NCBI RefSeq assembly: GCF_028610705.1
Contig: NZ_JAQQWT010000003.1
Location: forward strand, 109,412-173,411
Reading direction: 5' to 3'
Length of the DNA: 64,000 nucleotides
Origin: Halalkalibacter alkalisediminis
Lineage (GTDB): Bacteria; Bacillota; Bacilli; Bacillales; Bacillaceae_D
In this document: positions 27,104 through 36,574 of the stretch, piece after piece
How the letters are laid out: each line of letters starts with the position of its first letter
Numbering within the stretch: position 1 is the first letter of the stretch
Made by a program: the position numbers and the translations under genes
The notes under the pieces: model-generated
The model's input: the letters and a program-made list of their open reading frames with translations, nothing else
Database searches by the model: none
What the model was told of the DNA's origin: nothing

Positions 27104-27125
27104 CTCAGTTAATAATGAGGACAAA

Positions 27126-28529
27126 CTATTTAATCTCAAAGTAGTTATTCGCATTTGTGAAACTAATGTTTTGCACCATGTTTCCTAATAATTGATAATC
27201 TCTAGGTGCTTCACCCGTTTCCACCCAAGTTCCAACCAAATCACAAAGAATCCTTCTAAAGTACTCATGTCTTGGATAAGACAAGAAGCTTCTTGAGTCT
27301 GTGAGCATTCCAACGAAACTACTTAATAAACCTAAGTTGGCAAGATCACTCATCTGTTTAACCATACCATCCTTCTGATCATTAAACCACCAACCTGAGC
27401 CAAACTGAATTTTACCATTAACCCCACTAGATTGGAAATTTCCAATTGCAGTACCAATAACATAGTTATGAACTGGGTTTAAGTGATATAAAATCGTTTT
27501 TGGTAACTCATTATTTTTATCAAGCTCATTTAAAAAAGCATTCAGGGGTCTTGCTAAATCTAAATCGTGAATCGAGTCAAAGCCCGTATCTGGTCCAAGC
27601 TTAGAAAACATCCGCTTATTATTGTTGCGAATAGCCCCAATATGAAGCTGCATGGCCCAACCAAGTGAAGCATAAAGTTTTCCTAAAAATAATAGAGTAT
27701 GAGTTTTATATTTCATTTCTTCACTTTTAGAAATCGCTTCTCCACTTCTTGCTTTTTGGAAAATGACCGAAGCCTCTTCAAATGTACATTCCTCAAAAGG
27801 AACATTCTCAATGCCATGATCCGAAATACGACAACCAACTTCATGGAAGAAATGTGCTCTGTTTTCAATAGCTGCTAGTAAATTTTCATAGTTTACAATC
27901 TCAAGATCAGCTGCTTCACTCAATGATTCAATATATTGGTTGAATGTAGGTCGAGCAATCTCGACAGCTTTATCTGGACGAAAAGCAGGAACGACCTTTG
28001 TTTGTATCGCTGGATTTTCATGAATCGCAACATGATGTTCTAAACTATCAATTGGATCATCTGTTGTCCCTATCACTTTCACGTTAAATTTTTCAATAAT
28101 CTTTTGTGTCGTAAACTCATCCGTTTCTAATAATTGATTACACTGGTTCCAGACTTCTTCACTCGTATCTTCATTTAAGAGCGTATCCACACCAAAATAG
28201 CGTTTTAACTCCATATGTGTCCAATGGTAAAGCGGGTTACCAATTGTATGCGGCACTGATTTAGCCCATTGTTGAAATTTTTCTTTGTCGGACGCTTCAC
28301 CTGTAATGAATCTTTCGTCAATACCAAGCGTTCTCATTGCTCTCCATTTATAGTGGTCACCATGGAGCCAGATTTCAGACAAGTTGTTAAAAGAGCGATT
28401 TTCAGCGATTTCCTTAGGACTAAGATGACAATGATAATCGTAAATCGGCATTTCTTTCGCATAATCATGGTAGAGTACTTTTGCTGCCTCACTATTTAGC
28501 ATAAAATCTTCGTGTATAAATGGTTTCAT
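27126..28529 (-). CDS. uxaC: Glucuronate/galacturonate isomerase
   Basis: A 467-residue amidohydrolase-fold isomerase that converts D-galacturonate to D-tagaturonate (and D-glucuronate to D-fructuronate), the first cytoplasmic step of the isomerase route. The N-terminal YDYHCHLSPKEIAEN supplies metal-binding His33 and His35. Length is typical of UxaC. GGGAGG precedes the start. The next enzymes of this route (UxaB, UxaA) are not in the window. A palindromic LacI-type operator lies about 30 bases upstream of the coding start, tying it to the same regulon as kdgK. Confidence 0.93.
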   Translation of the reverse strand: MKPFIHEDFMLNSEAAKVLYHDYAKEMPIYDYHCHLSPKEIAENRSFNNLSEIWLHGDHYKWRAMRTLGIDERFITGEASDKEKFQQWAKSVPHTIGNPLYHWTHMELKRYFGVDTLLNEDTSEEVWNQCNQLLETDEFTTQKIIEKFNVKVIGTTDDPIDSLEHHVAIHENPAIQTKVVPAFRPDKAVEIARPTFNQYIESLSEAADLEIVNYENLLAAIENRAHFFHEVGCRISDHGIENVPFEECTFEEASVIFQKARSGEAISKSEEMKYKTHTLLFLGKLYASLGWAMQLHIGAIRNNNKRMFSKLGPDTGFDSIHDLDLARPLNAFLNELDKNNELPKTILYHLNPVHNYVIGTAIGNFQSSGVNGKIQFGSGWWFNDQKDGMVKQMSDLANLGLLSSFVGMLTDSRSFLSYPRHEYFRRILCDLVGTWVETGEAPRDYQLLGNMVQNISFTNANNYFEIK

Positions 28530-28559
28530 TATTAGTTCCTCCCTTAAGTTTCCCTTTTA

Positions 28560-28594
28560 TAACAACGTTGTTATTTTTGTTGAAAAGGTTTTCA
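28560..28594. promoter_or_regulatory. uxaC operator TAACAACGTTGTTA with adjacent cre-like sequence
   Basis: The 14-bp palindrome at 28560-28573 is identical to that at 3930-3943. On the minus strand a possible promoter is TTTCAA, 18 bases, TATAAA, which would place the operator between -35 and -10. TGAAAAGGTTTTCA at 28581-28594 resembles a cre with a changed centre. Confidence 0.6.
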
Positions 28595-28668
28595 AACTAC
28601 TTATTCATCTATCTTACTTTATTTTAAGTAACCAATCAACCCTTTAATAATGAGATTGTTCATATATT

Positions 28669-28708
28669 TGAATCCATTTAACCTTTAAAGAAAGGTTAAA
28701 TGGATTCA
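28669..28708. terminator. Perfect 18-bp hairpin after kduI
   Basis: TGAATCCATTTAACCTTT pairs without mismatch to AAAGGTTAAATGGATTCA over AAAG. There is no strong T-run on either side, so termination may be incomplete, or the hairpin protects the kduDI mRNA 3' end. Confidence 0.55.
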
Positions 28709-28729
28709 TTAGGTAGGTAGTTATTTATT

Positions 28730-29560
28730 TTACTTAAGGTCTTCCATTTTTACGAAATCCATATCGGTAAATGTATAATTTTCACCAGCCATTGCCCAAA
28801 TAAACGTATAGTTTTTCGTTCCGACACCTGAGTGAATGGACCACGGAGGTGAAATGATCGCATCTTCATTTTTAACAACTAGATGGCGAGTTTCACTAGG
28901 TTCCCCCATGAAGTGGAACACTCTTGATTCTTCATCCATGTCAAAGTATAAGTATACTTCCATTCGGCGATCGTGAACATGTGCAGGCATTGTATTCCAC
29001 ATGTTGTTTGGCTCAAGGAGCGTCATGCCCATCATCAGTTGACAGCTTTGAAGCCCACCGTCATGAATGTATTTATAAATTGTTCGGTTATTTGATTCAC
29101 TATCAGATCCAAGCTTTGTTGGTTCAGCATCTGCAATCGGAAGTACTTTCGTTGGATACTCTTTATGAGCTGGAGATGAAACAAGGTAAAAACGAGCTGG
29201 ATTAGCCGCATCTTCACTATGGAATGTTACTTCTTTTTTTCCTAACCCAACATATAAACAATCGCGTTTATTTAACTCAAACTCTTCACCATCAACAATA
29301 ACTTTCCCTTTAGGACCAATATTAACGATTCCGATTTCTCTTCTCGCTAGAAAGAAATCCGTTTTGAGTGCATCGCCTGCGTCTAATTTTAACGCTTGAC
29401 TTGTTGGGATTGCACCTCCGACTATAACGCGATCATGGTGTGAGTAGACCATATTAATTTTACCGCTTTCAAAAAGTGATTCAATTAGAAATTCGCTTCT
29501 TAATTTTTCCGTTGTATATTGTTTTGAATCTACTGGGTTTGCAGCGTATCTAATTTCCAT
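28730..29560 (-). CDS. kduI: 5-keto-4-deoxyuronate isomerase
   Basis: A 276-residue cupin-fold isomerase that turns 5-keto-4-deoxyuronate (DKI) into 2,5-diketo-3-deoxygluconate. The zinc ligands are His194, His196 and Glu201 (PAHVHDRRMEVY) and His243 (WSIHSG), matching the E. coli enzyme pattern. The start is the ATG behind AAAGGGG; an upstream extension of 21 residues would overlap kduD. It lies 33 bases after kduD in the same operon. Confidence 0.95.
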   Translation of the reverse strand: MEIRYAANPVDSKQYTTEKLRSEFLIESLFESGKINMVYSHHDRVIVGGAIPTSQALKLDAGDALKTDFFLARREIGIVNIGPKGKVIVDGEEFELNKRDCLYVGLGKKEVTFHSEDAANPARFYLVSSPAHKEYPTKVLPIADAEPTKLGSDSESNNRTIYKYIHDGGLQSCQLMMGMTLLEPNNMWNTMPAHVHDRRMEVYLYFDMDEESRVFHFMGEPSETRHLVVKNEDAIISPPWSIHSGVGTKNYTFIWAMAGENYTFTDMDFVKMEDLK

Positions 29561-29592
29561 TTTGTCTATCCCCTTTATTAGTTTACTAGATT

Positions 29593-30351
29593 TTAAGAGC
29601 TCATCCATCCACCATCTACACAAAGTACATGTCCATTAACATAGCTTGAAGCTTCTGAGGCTAGGAAAACAATAGGACCTTTTAAATCTTCTGGTTTCCC
29701 CCATTCGCCTTTTGGAATACGCGAAGTGATATAGGTATTTCTTTCTTCGTTTGCTCGTAATGCTTCCGTATTATCCGTCTCCATATAGCCCGGAGCGATA
29801 GCGTTTACATTTATTCCTTTACTAGCCCATTCATTCGCTAATGATTTCGTCAATCCAGCAACCGCATGCTTACTTGCTGTGTATGCAGGTACTCTCAATC
29901 CGCCTTGGAAAGATAACATTGAAGCTATATTGATGATTTTTCCAGACCCATTTTCAAGCATGTGATTACCCACTTCTCTGCACAATTGAAATACAGAATT
30001 TAAATTGACATTAATCACAGCGTTCCAATCATCATCTGAAAAATCTGCAGCTTCAGATCGTTTAATAATACCTGCATTATTTACTAAAATATCAATTTTA
30101 CCAGCCTCACTTACTGCATCTAATACTAGCTGTTTGGCAGCAGCAGGTTGAGATAAATCTGATTTTATTTCATAAAATTTACGGCCAAGCTCTTCAACTT
30201 GCATACGCGTTTCCGACATATCACTTATACCAGCACCGATGACATCTGCTCCTGCTTCAGCTAATCCTACTGCCATTCCTTGCCCAAGTCCTCTGCTTGC
30301 TCCAGTAACAAGCGCGACTTTCCCATTCAATGTGAATGATGATTGTGTCAT
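29593..30351 (-). CDS. kduD: 2-dehydro-3-deoxy-D-gluconate 5-dehydrogenase
   Basis: A classical short-chain dehydrogenase of about 252 residues that reduces 2,5-diketo-3-deoxygluconate to KDG, the substrate of KdgK. The NAD-binding motif TGASRGLG, NNAG, Ser in NIASM, and YTASK with catalytic Tyr and Lys are all present. Two adjacent ATG codons follow AGGAGG; the second gives the better spacing. It is first in the kduDI operon and has a promoter with phased GTTC repeats. Confidence 0.93.
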   Translation of the reverse strand: MTQSSFTLNGKVALVTGASRGLGQGMAVGLAEAGADVIGAGISDMSETRMQVEELGRKFYEIKSDLSQPAAAKQLVLDAVSEAGKIDILVNNAGIIKRSEAADFSDDDWNAVINVNLNSVFQLCREVGNHMLENGSGKIINIASMLSFQGGLRVPAYTASKHAVAGLTKSLANEWASKGINVNAIAPGYMETDNTEALRANEERNTYITSRIPKGEWGKPEDLKGPIVFLASEASSYVNGHVLCVDGGWMSS

Positions 30352-30389
30352 CATACGACCTCCTATTTAAACATCAAAAGTCTCTTTAT

Positions 30390-30443
30390 GTTCATTTAAG
30401 TTCGTTACAGTTCGATTATAGCACCTAAATGAACCTGTAGCAA
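30390..30443 (-). promoter_or_regulatory. kduDI promoter with 10-bp-phased operator repeats
   Basis: On the minus strand -35 TTGCTA and -10 TATAAT are 17 bases apart. On the plus strand GTTC begins at 30390, 30400 and 30410, giving three direct repeats of GTTCRNTNNA with an exact 10-base period, starting at the -10 and running past the transcription start. TAAATGAAC (30426-30434), the inverse of the first repeat, lies in the spacer. DeoR-family repressors often use such direct repeats, and a DeoR gene lies immediately upstream. Confidence 0.65.
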
Positions 30444-30463
30444 TATTAGATTTTCAAAATTAT

Positions 30464-31222
30464 TTAACTAAATATGATCGGAATTGACATTTTCTCTAAT
30501 CGTTTTTGGACTTCTTTGTCCAATCTTCTATCAGTTATAATTTCATCAATATCATCTAAGGTAGCAAATTGAATTAAACCCACTTTTTCAAACTTAGTGG
30601 ACTCGGCAAGGAGCGTCACGCATTCAGCACAGTTTATGATCTGTCTTTTCCACTCCACATGAAAACTATTAAAAACCGTCAAGCCGTGCTCAATGGAGAC
30701 GCCAGTTGCACCAAAAAATAAACGATCTACTCGAATACGTTTTAATAAATCTGATGTCTGCACACCAAACAGTGACGAGGACGCTCCTATTCTTGATCCA
30801 CCCAGAACCATTAATTGAACTTTTTCTTTATCGAGCAACTCATACGCAATTTTAATATCGTTTGTGATAACCGTTACAGGGAATTCCCCAAGTAATTTAG
30901 CAACTTGTAGAGTGGTACTCCCACCATCCATTAAAATCGTTTCATTTGGCTTCATTAAATCCAATGCTTTTCTAGCGATGTTCCCTTTCCTTTCGTTGTT
31001 ACTTGATTGCCTTTCGTTTATAGGAAAGATTCTAACTTCTTCTTCTTGCAGTACTGCACCGCCATGTATTCTTTTTAGTAGTCCTTTTTTTTCTAGAGCT
31101 TCTAGATCAATTCGGATTGTTTTTTCTGTCACGCCTAGAACAGCACTTAATTCAGCAACTTTAACAACCTTATTTTTTTCTAATTCTTTTAGTATTTTTT
31201 CAAAGCGTTCAACTGAGAGCAT
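30464..31222 (-). CDS. DeoR-family transcriptional repressor
   Basis: A 252-residue DeoR/GlpR-type regulator. The N-terminal helix-turn-helix is VAELSAVLGVTEKTIRIDLE followed by KRIHGGAV, and the C-terminal phosphosugar-sensing domain has the expected motifs (MDGGSTT, VITND, GGSR). It lies directly upstream of kduDI in the same direction, and GTTCGATAAT at its own promoter matches the repeats at kduD. It probably represses kduDI and itself and responds to a phosphorylated sugar acid. Confidence 0.88.
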   Translation of the reverse strand: MLSVERFEKILKELEKNKVVKVAELSAVLGVTEKTIRIDLEALEKKGLLKRIHGGAVLQEEEVRIFPINERQSSNNERKGNIARKALDLMKPNETILMDGGSTTLQVAKLLGEFPVTVITNDIKIAYELLDKEKVQLMVLGGSRIGASSSLFGVQTSDLLKRIRVDRLFFGATGVSIEHGLTVFNSFHVEWKRQIINCAECVTLLAESTKFEKVGLIQFATLDDIDEIITDRRLDKEVQKRLEKMSIPIIFS

Positions 31223-31253
31223 AGATATCCTCCGTAGACTTTATAATATGTAT

Positions 31254-31282
31254 ATTATCGAACTAAAACAAACATTTGTAAA
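31254..31282 (-). promoter_or_regulatory. deoR promoter
   Basis: Minus-strand TTTACA and GATAAT are 17 bases apart. GTTCGATAAT, matching one repeat of the kduD operator, overlaps the -10. Confidence 0.55.
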
Positions 31283-31446
31283 CCTGTTTATTTTTTAAAT
31301 ATTGAAAAGAACCGTTACTACTTTCTTGTTAGGGGTCTCTACTATTAAGGCAATATAAATGATTAATCGGTGTATAGTTGAATGAATAATAGCTGTTTTT
31401 GAAGATACTTACAATGCCCTCATATATGACACACATATTTTCTCGA

Positions 31447-31485
31447 AAAAAACGAGTGCTTCCTTATTGGAAACACTCGTTTTTT
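31447..31485. terminator. Terminator after lysA
   Basis: AAAAAACGAGTG pairs with CACTCGTTTTTT, with an inner TTCC/GGAA pairing. Confidence 0.8.
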
Positions 31486-31496
31486 AAACCCTATAT

Positions 31497-32816
31497 CTAT
31501 TTTGATACCTTCTTAGGTAATGGTAAATCTAAACGAACAAGGTCTTCATATCGTTCGCGCCTAACCACTTCAAATGCATCGCCGTTTTCAACAAAAACAA
31601 CAGCTGGACGTGGAATTCGATTATAGTTATTTGCCATCGCATACCCATATGCTCCTGTGCAAAAAACAGCTAGGATATCTTCGTGATTCGCTTTAGGTAA
31701 TGGTAAATCCCAAATTAACATATCGCCACTTTCACAACATTTACCAGCAATCGAGAACGTTTCTGTCGCTTCCTCATTCGCACGATTTGCTAACACACCT
31801 TCATATTCAGCTTGATACAAGGCTGGGCGTAGATTATCACTCATGCCCCCATCAACAGATAAATAATCACGAACATTCGGAATATGTTTGTGAGCTCCAA
31901 TTGAATATAAAGTTGTCCCTGCATCTCCAACAAGCGAACGACCTGGCTCAATCCAAATTTCAGGCATCGTTAGATTCGTCGCCGATGCTTTCTCTTTCAC
32001 TACCTCAATCATTTTTCTCACATATTCTCCAACTGGAAGGGGTGTATCTCCTTCTATATAACGAATACCAAAGCCACCACCTAAGTTAAGCACACTAGGA
32101 GTGAAATTGAATTTTTCTCTCCACTCTCCAATTAATTCAAATATCTTTTCAACCGCCATTACAAAACCGGTTGTTTCAAAAATTTGTGAACCGATGTGAC
32201 TGTGGACACCAAGTAAGTTTAAGAATTCATCCTCATGTGCTTGTTGTACTGCCTCATGTACTTGACCGCTTACAAGGTCAAATCCAAATTTTGAATCTTC
32301 TTGCCCAGTTGAAATATAATCATGCGTATGAGCCTCGACTCCAGGGGTAATTCGGAGAAGAATTTCGATACGATGCTGACGTTCTTTACAAATGCGGCTT
32401 AATTCCCGAAGTTCATAGAAGTTATCGACAACAATACAACCTATTCCAGCTTCAACTGCCATCTCAAGCTCTGCTATGCTTTTATTGTTCCCATGAAAAT
32501 GAACACGTTCCATTGGAAAACTAGCTTCAATCGCCGTGTAAAGCTCACCACCCGAAACGACATCAAGGCTTAACCCTAACTCATCAGCTAGTTGAAACAT
32601 CGCTAAACAACTAAATGCTTTACTTGCATAAGCGACTTGAAAAGGGACCTCTTCTGCTTTGAACGCTTCTTGGAATTGCATCGCACGCTCGCGAATAAGA
32701 GCCACATCATATACAAATAAAGGGGTTCCGTATTTTGCTGCGAGGTCAACTGTATTTACTCCACCAATCTCTAATTGGCCTTGATTATTAATCCGACTCG
32801 TTCCGTGTGTGTACAT
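31497..32816 (-). CDS. lysA: Diaminopimelate decarboxylase
   Basis: A 439-residue PLP enzyme of the alanine racemase-like fold III, which decarboxylates meso-diaminopimelate to lysine. The PLP lysine is Lys66 in YASKAFS; GGGFGIRY binds the cofactor phosphate and CESGDML supplies the Cys of the second active-site half. It follows spoVAF, the same order as in B. subtilis. A terminator hairpin lies between them and another in the lysA leader. Confidence 0.95.
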   Translation of the reverse strand: MYTHGTSRINNQGQLEIGGVNTVDLAAKYGTPLFVYDVALIRERAMQFQEAFKAEEVPFQVAYASKAFSCLAMFQLADELGLSLDVVSGGELYTAIEASFPMERVHFHGNNKSIAELEMAVEAGIGCIVVDNFYELRELSRICKERQHRIEILLRITPGVEAHTHDYISTGQEDSKFGFDLVSGQVHEAVQQAHEDEFLNLLGVHSHIGSQIFETTGFVMAVEKIFELIGEWREKFNFTPSVLNLGGGFGIRYIEGDTPLPVGEYVRKMIEVVKEKASATNLTMPEIWIEPGRSLVGDAGTTLYSIGAHKHIPNVRDYLSVDGGMSDNLRPALYQAEYEGVLANRANEEATETFSIAGKCCESGDMLIWDLPLPKANHEDILAVFCTGAYGYAMANNYNRIPRPAVVFVENGDAFEVVRRERYEDLVRLDLPLPKKVSK

Positions 32817-32848
32817 GTATGTCTACTTCCTTTCCTTGTTGAATCCTT

Positions 32849-32881
32849 AAAAAAGCAGCTAATGTGGGTCCACTAGCTGCT
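32849..32881 (-). terminator. Terminator hairpin in the lysA leader
   Basis: On the minus strand AGCAGCTA pairs with TAGCTGCT, with an inner GTGG/CCAC pairing, followed by TTTTTT and only about 30 bases before the lysA ATG. I see no lysine-riboswitch core or T-box sequence in the 325-base gap. It could be an attenuator or a second barrier to spoVA read-through. Confidence 0.6.
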
Positions 32882-33104
32882 ACAAACTGCACAAAGTAAC
32901 CTCTTCGTATATTCGTACAAGTTGTTACATATCTATATGCAAGTTCACCTTAACAATCTATTAATCGTACAAGATTTATAAAATTATGAGTATAACTTTA
33001 TCACACTAAATCAATATGAGCAAGAGTTCTAAAAAGCTGTTAAATAAAGGGAAATTCAACTTACATTTTTTACTACTAACTCGCTTCTTTCACTAATTTC
33101 TATT

Positions 33105-33134
33105 CAAAAAAGCTTTGCAAAATTGCAAAGCTTT
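33105..33134 (-). terminator. Terminator of the spoVA operon
   Basis: AAAGCTTTGCAA pairs with TTGCAAAGCTTT and is followed on the minus strand by TTTTTT, directly after the spoVAF stop. Confidence 0.8.
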
Positions 33135-33141
33135 CTCTCTA

Positions 33142-34635
33142 CTACTCCGATTTAACTTTTTGCTTAATTGGATCTTGTGGGTTAACAATCCTTGGCCGAA
33201 ATCTGACATTAGGTACAGATGCTCGAACTAATATTGACCACATAGCCGGTGGATCAAATGGAAGAAACGGCCACAAATAAGGCTTTTCAAATGTTTTGAT
33301 CGCGGCAAGTGCCAAAATAAAAAGAGTCGTTCCAATAATAAAGCCTGGAGCTAAAAAGGCAGCTACGGCCAGAATCATGATAAATCTTGTTGCTCGCAAT
33401 GCCACCCCAAGTTCATAACTTGGTGTAGCAAACATTCCGACTGCTCCAATCGCAACATATAAAATAACTTCCGGTGTAAAATAACCGACCTGAATCGCTA
33501 TCTCCCCTATCAATAAAGCTGCGACTAAGCCGAGAGCCGTTGCAAGTGGAGAAGGCGTATGGATCGCTGCCATTCTTAACAATTCTATCCCCAGTTCGGC
33601 AAAGACAATCTGTAAGAAGATTGGAATGTTATTCGTTTCATTCGGACCGATAAAATCAAGTCCTGCCGGAAGCAAGTTAGGCTGCATAACAAGTAATAGC
33701 CAAAAAGGCAAAACCAGTAACGAGAAAATAATGCCAATAAAACGTGTCCACCTTAACAGCGTTCCGATAAAGGGAGCTTGTCGATATTCTTCCGCATGCT
33801 GTACATGATGAAAAAAAGTAGTGGGGGTAATAATGACACTTGGTGATGTATCTGTCATAATTAACACATGGCCCTCTAATAAATGATTCGCCGCCACGTC
33901 AGGTCTCTCTGTATATCGCACAAGTGGAAATGGATTAAAACCTTGTTTAACTAAATACTCTTCAACGATTTTATCAGCCATTGACAAACCATCAATTTTA
34001 ATGGCCTCCAGTTCCTTTTTTAATATTTTGACCATCTTTGGGTCCGCAATTCCATCAATATAGGAAATACAAATGTCGGTTTTTGATCTTTCTCCTACCT
34101 GCATGATTTCATTACGCAGACCCTCATCACGAATTCTACGACGAGTTAAAGCTGTGTTTAAAATGATGTTTTCCGTATATCCATCACGAGCACCTCGAAC
34201 AACTCTTTCTGTATCGGGTTCTTCAGGTCCTCGTCCCGGATAGCTCCTTACATCTACTACAATTGCTTGGTCTTCTCCTTCAATTAATATGAAGATAAGA
34301 CCTGACAACATTTTGGTTACTGCATCTTCTAACGTGTTCGTGTACTCTACTTGAACATGAGTTAAATGATTCGTTATTGCCTGTTTAATATTCGTTGTTT
34401 CAGTTTTGCGACCACGCGCATCTAACTCCATTAACTCTTTTAACAATTCAATGATGTATTGAATATCACATAGTCCATTTACAAAGTAAATTTGGATATG
34501 TTTGTCAAGAATCGTTAAAGTTCGAATACCTACATCAAAGGACGTTCCAAAACCAAGTCGCTTCTTAATCTCTGCTTCATTTTCAACAATGTTTCGAGAT
34601 ATCGGGGTCTCTTTTTTTTCATGCACGTGACTCAT
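33142..34635 (-). CDS. spoVAF: Stage V sporulation protein AF (GerA-family)
   Basis: A 497-residue protein of the GerA/SpoVAF spore membrane family. A hydrophilic N-terminal region of about 270 residues (with [14 protein letters not shown] and the family motif ERPD) is followed by about five membrane segments and the PPAM region near the C-terminus. It acts in the inner membrane of the developing spore in connection with dipicolinate movement and germination. It overlaps the upstream gene by 17 bases. Confidence 0.93.
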   Translation of the reverse strand: MSHVHEKKETPISRNIVENEAEIKKRLGFGTSFDVGIRTLTILDKHIQIYFVNGLCDIQYIIELLKELMELDARGRKTETTNIKQAITNHLTHVQVEYTNTLEDAVTKMLSGLIFILIEGEDQAIVVDVRSYPGRGPEEPDTERVVRGARDGYTENIILNTALTRRRIRDEGLRNEIMQVGERSKTDICISYIDGIADPKMVKILKKELEAIKIDGLSMADKIVEEYLVKQGFNPFPLVRYTERPDVAANHLLEGHVLIMTDTSPSVIITPTTFFHHVQHAEEYRQAPFIGTLLRWTRFIGIIFSLLVLPFWLLLVMQPNLLPAGLDFIGPNETNNIPIFLQIVFAELGIELLRMAAIHTPSPLATALGLVAALLIGEIAIQVGYFTPEVILYVAIGAVGMFATPSYELGVALRATRFIMILAVAAFLAPGFIIGTTLFILALAAIKTFEKPYLWPFLPFDPPAMWSILVRASVPNVRFRPRIVNPQDPIKQKVKSE

Positions 34636-35200
34636 GATATCCGCTCCGTTCCAAAATAATTTCTACTGCTTGCTTTGTGATCGGGGCACCTTTTTTGATC
34701 GTATCAAATCCTGCCATTTTTCCTATGTCTCCCACCCCAACGACCACTGGGAGGTCTAATTCATCTAAAATATAAACCGTATCGCCATTTATTCTTCCTA
34801 TTTCCAAATCTGGTAGTCCCTCTTTATCGACTCCAAATTCTGTTAAGTTACCGTAACGATCTATACTTACATCAACATGGGTCCATTCACTTGAGTGTGT
34901 AGAAGACGCCACTGCAATGGCGCCCAACACGTCAATTTGTGGATGTAAGGCCACATGTTGCATCGCTTTTTCTCCTAATCCCATCTCACGTTGTCCACAA
35001 TCATCAAACATAACCAATACGGGATCATAAGGAGTCTGTAAAATAAGAGAGACGATCTCTTCCCCGCTAATTGGGGTCGGGTTTCCCCATGAGTAACTAA
35101 TACATCTTCCACCTATCTCTTCTGCCGCCAACTCTACCACTTTCCGTGCATGCTCATCCCCATCCGTTACTAAGATCACTTTTCGTCTCTCCACTTTCAT
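34619..35200 (-). CDS. spoVAEa: Stage V sporulation protein AEa
   Basis: A protein of about 193 residues, soluble, opening with [17 protein letters not shown] and ending in a helical tail. It matches the SpoVAEA family encoded between spoVAEb and spoVAF. The stop of spoVAEb overlaps the start (TGATG); a GTG one codon earlier is possible. Its exact role is not established. Confidence 0.9.
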   Translation of the reverse strand: MKVERRKVILVTDGDEHARKVVELAAEEIGGRCISYSWGNPTPISGEEIVSLILQTPYDPVLVMFDDCGQREMGLGEKAMQHVALHPQIDVLGAIAVASSTHSSEWTHVDVSIDRYGNLTEFGVDKEGLPDLEIGRINGDTVYILDELDLPVVVGVGDIGKMAGFDTIKKGAPITKQAVEIILERSGYHESRA

Positions 35201-35553
35201 CACCCCTTTGGTTTAAAGAATATCGCTACTAAGAAGCTAAATAAAATAGTTGAAGAAATCCCTACAGAAGTTACTTCAAATACACCCATTCCGACTCCAA
35301 AAAAACCATATCGATCACCTTCAGACATCGCTCCATGAACAAGTGAATGTCCAAAACTAGTAATGGGGACCGTGGCTCCTGCACCAGCGAAATCAATTAA
35401 TCGGTCGTACAGATGGAACCCATCTAGCAAGGCCCCAACAACAACTAGCGTACTGAGCGTATGAGTAGGGGAAAGTTTGCCTACATCCATGAGCATTTGC
35501 CCTATGAAACAAATCAAACCTCCTACTACAAAAGCTGCTACATATTCAAACAT
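35200..35553 (-). CDS. spoVAEb: Stage V sporulation protein AEb
   Basis: A 117-residue membrane protein related to SpoVAC (shared GGLICFIGQ and [21 protein letters not shown]). It is part of the channel that moves Ca-dipicolinic acid into the spore during sporulation and out during germination. Confidence 0.93.
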   Translation of the reverse strand: MFEYVAAFVVGGLICFIGQMLMDVGKLSPTHTLSTLVVVGALLDGFHLYDRLIDFAGAGATVPITSFGHSLVHGAMSEGDRYGFFGVGMGVFEVTSVGISSTILFSFLVAIFFKPKG

Positions 35554-35555
35554 AT

Positions 35556-36569
35556 CTATTCCTCCCGTTCAAATGACACTGCATGTGCGATACAAGGGAT
35601 CGACTCTTTTTGCTGTATCATTAGAGGACTTAGTAGGGCGCCCGTAGCAACAACTAACATTCGCTTAATTCTCCCCCGATTCATTTCTTTCAGTAAGTGG
35701 CCAAATGTCACGACAGCTGGACAAGCAGCACCGCTTCCACCTGCAAAGACAGGTTGTTCCTGGTGATAAATCATTACACCACAATCCTCATAATGATCTA
35801 ACTGTATTCCCTTATCTTGTACTAGCTTGCGCAAAATCCCACTTCCTACACGTGATAAATCCCCTGTAACAATGACATCGTAATAAGACGGATCACGTTT
35901 CGTCTCTTTCAGATGTGTGACAATGGTATCAGCTGCGGCAGGTGCCATTGCTGATCCCATGTCAAATGGATTTTTAATTCCCAAATCCTTTACTTTTCCA
36001 ATCGTAGCTTCTGTCACTCTAATAGCAGCAGGCTTGGTCCCTACGATGATCGCGCCCGCCCCTGTCACTGTAAAAGTGGCCGTATCAGGGCGTTGCCCCC
36101 CAAATTCAGTTGGATTTCTAAATTGTCTTTCCGCTGTTGCATTATGACTGCTAACGGCCACAAGAGACGTTTTAGCTACTCCTGTATCAATAAAGAGAGA
36201 AGCTAAAGCTAAGCCTTCCATTGCCGTCGCACAAGCAGAAAACAATCCTAAATACGGGATTTCTAACTCCCTTGCGTAATAATTAGATGTCACAATTTGA
36301 TTAAGTAGGTCTCCAGCTAAGAAATAGTCAATTTCTGAACTCTTTTTCTCGGCATGTTTTAATGCCGTTTCTACGGCGTCTTTCATTAAGCGCCGTTCCG
36401 CTAACTCCCAGTTTTCTTCTCCTGCATATAAATTGTCATAACAAACATCAAAACTATCCGCTAAGGGTCCTTTCGATTCTTCAGGACCAACTGCCGTTCC
36501 AGTTCCCTGTATGTAGACAGGATTGTGAAAATGCCATGTTTGCTGTCCACGTCTTTCCAATCCCAACAC
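35556..36569 (-). CDS. spoVAD: Stage V sporulation protein AD
   Basis: A 337-residue thiolase-fold protein, the dipicolinic-acid-binding subunit of the SpoVA channel. The region [17 protein letters not shown] corresponds to the thiolase nucleophile loop, and [19 protein letters not shown] is near the C-terminus. It lies two bases from spoVAEb and six from spoVAC. Confidence 0.95.
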   Translation of the reverse strand: MLGLERRGQQTWHFHNPVYIQGTGTAVGPEESKGPLADSFDVCYDNLYAGEENWELAERRLMKDAVETALKHAEKKSSEIDYFLAGDLLNQIVTSNYYARELEIPYLGLFSACATAMEGLALASLFIDTGVAKTSLVAVSSHNATAERQFRNPTEFGGQRPDTATFTVTGAGAIIVGTKPAAIRVTEATIGKVKDLGIKNPFDMGSAMAPAAADTIVTHLKETKRDPSYYDVIVTGDLSRVGSGILRKLVQDKGIQLDHYEDCGVMIYHQEQPVFAGGSGAACPAVVTFGHLLKEMNRGRIKRMLVVATGALLSPLMIQQKESIPCIAHAVSFEREE

Positions 36570-36574
36570 GCCCT

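Noticed and set aside
31399-31626. Plus-strand open frame of 75 codons over the lysA terminator
   Set aside because: It crosses a strong terminator and the lysA 3' end antisense, without a ribosome binding site.
32882-33000. Lysine riboswitch or T-box in the lysA leader
   Set aside because: Neither the L-box core blocks nor the T-box consensus GGTGGNACCGCG can be found; only the terminator hairpin remains.
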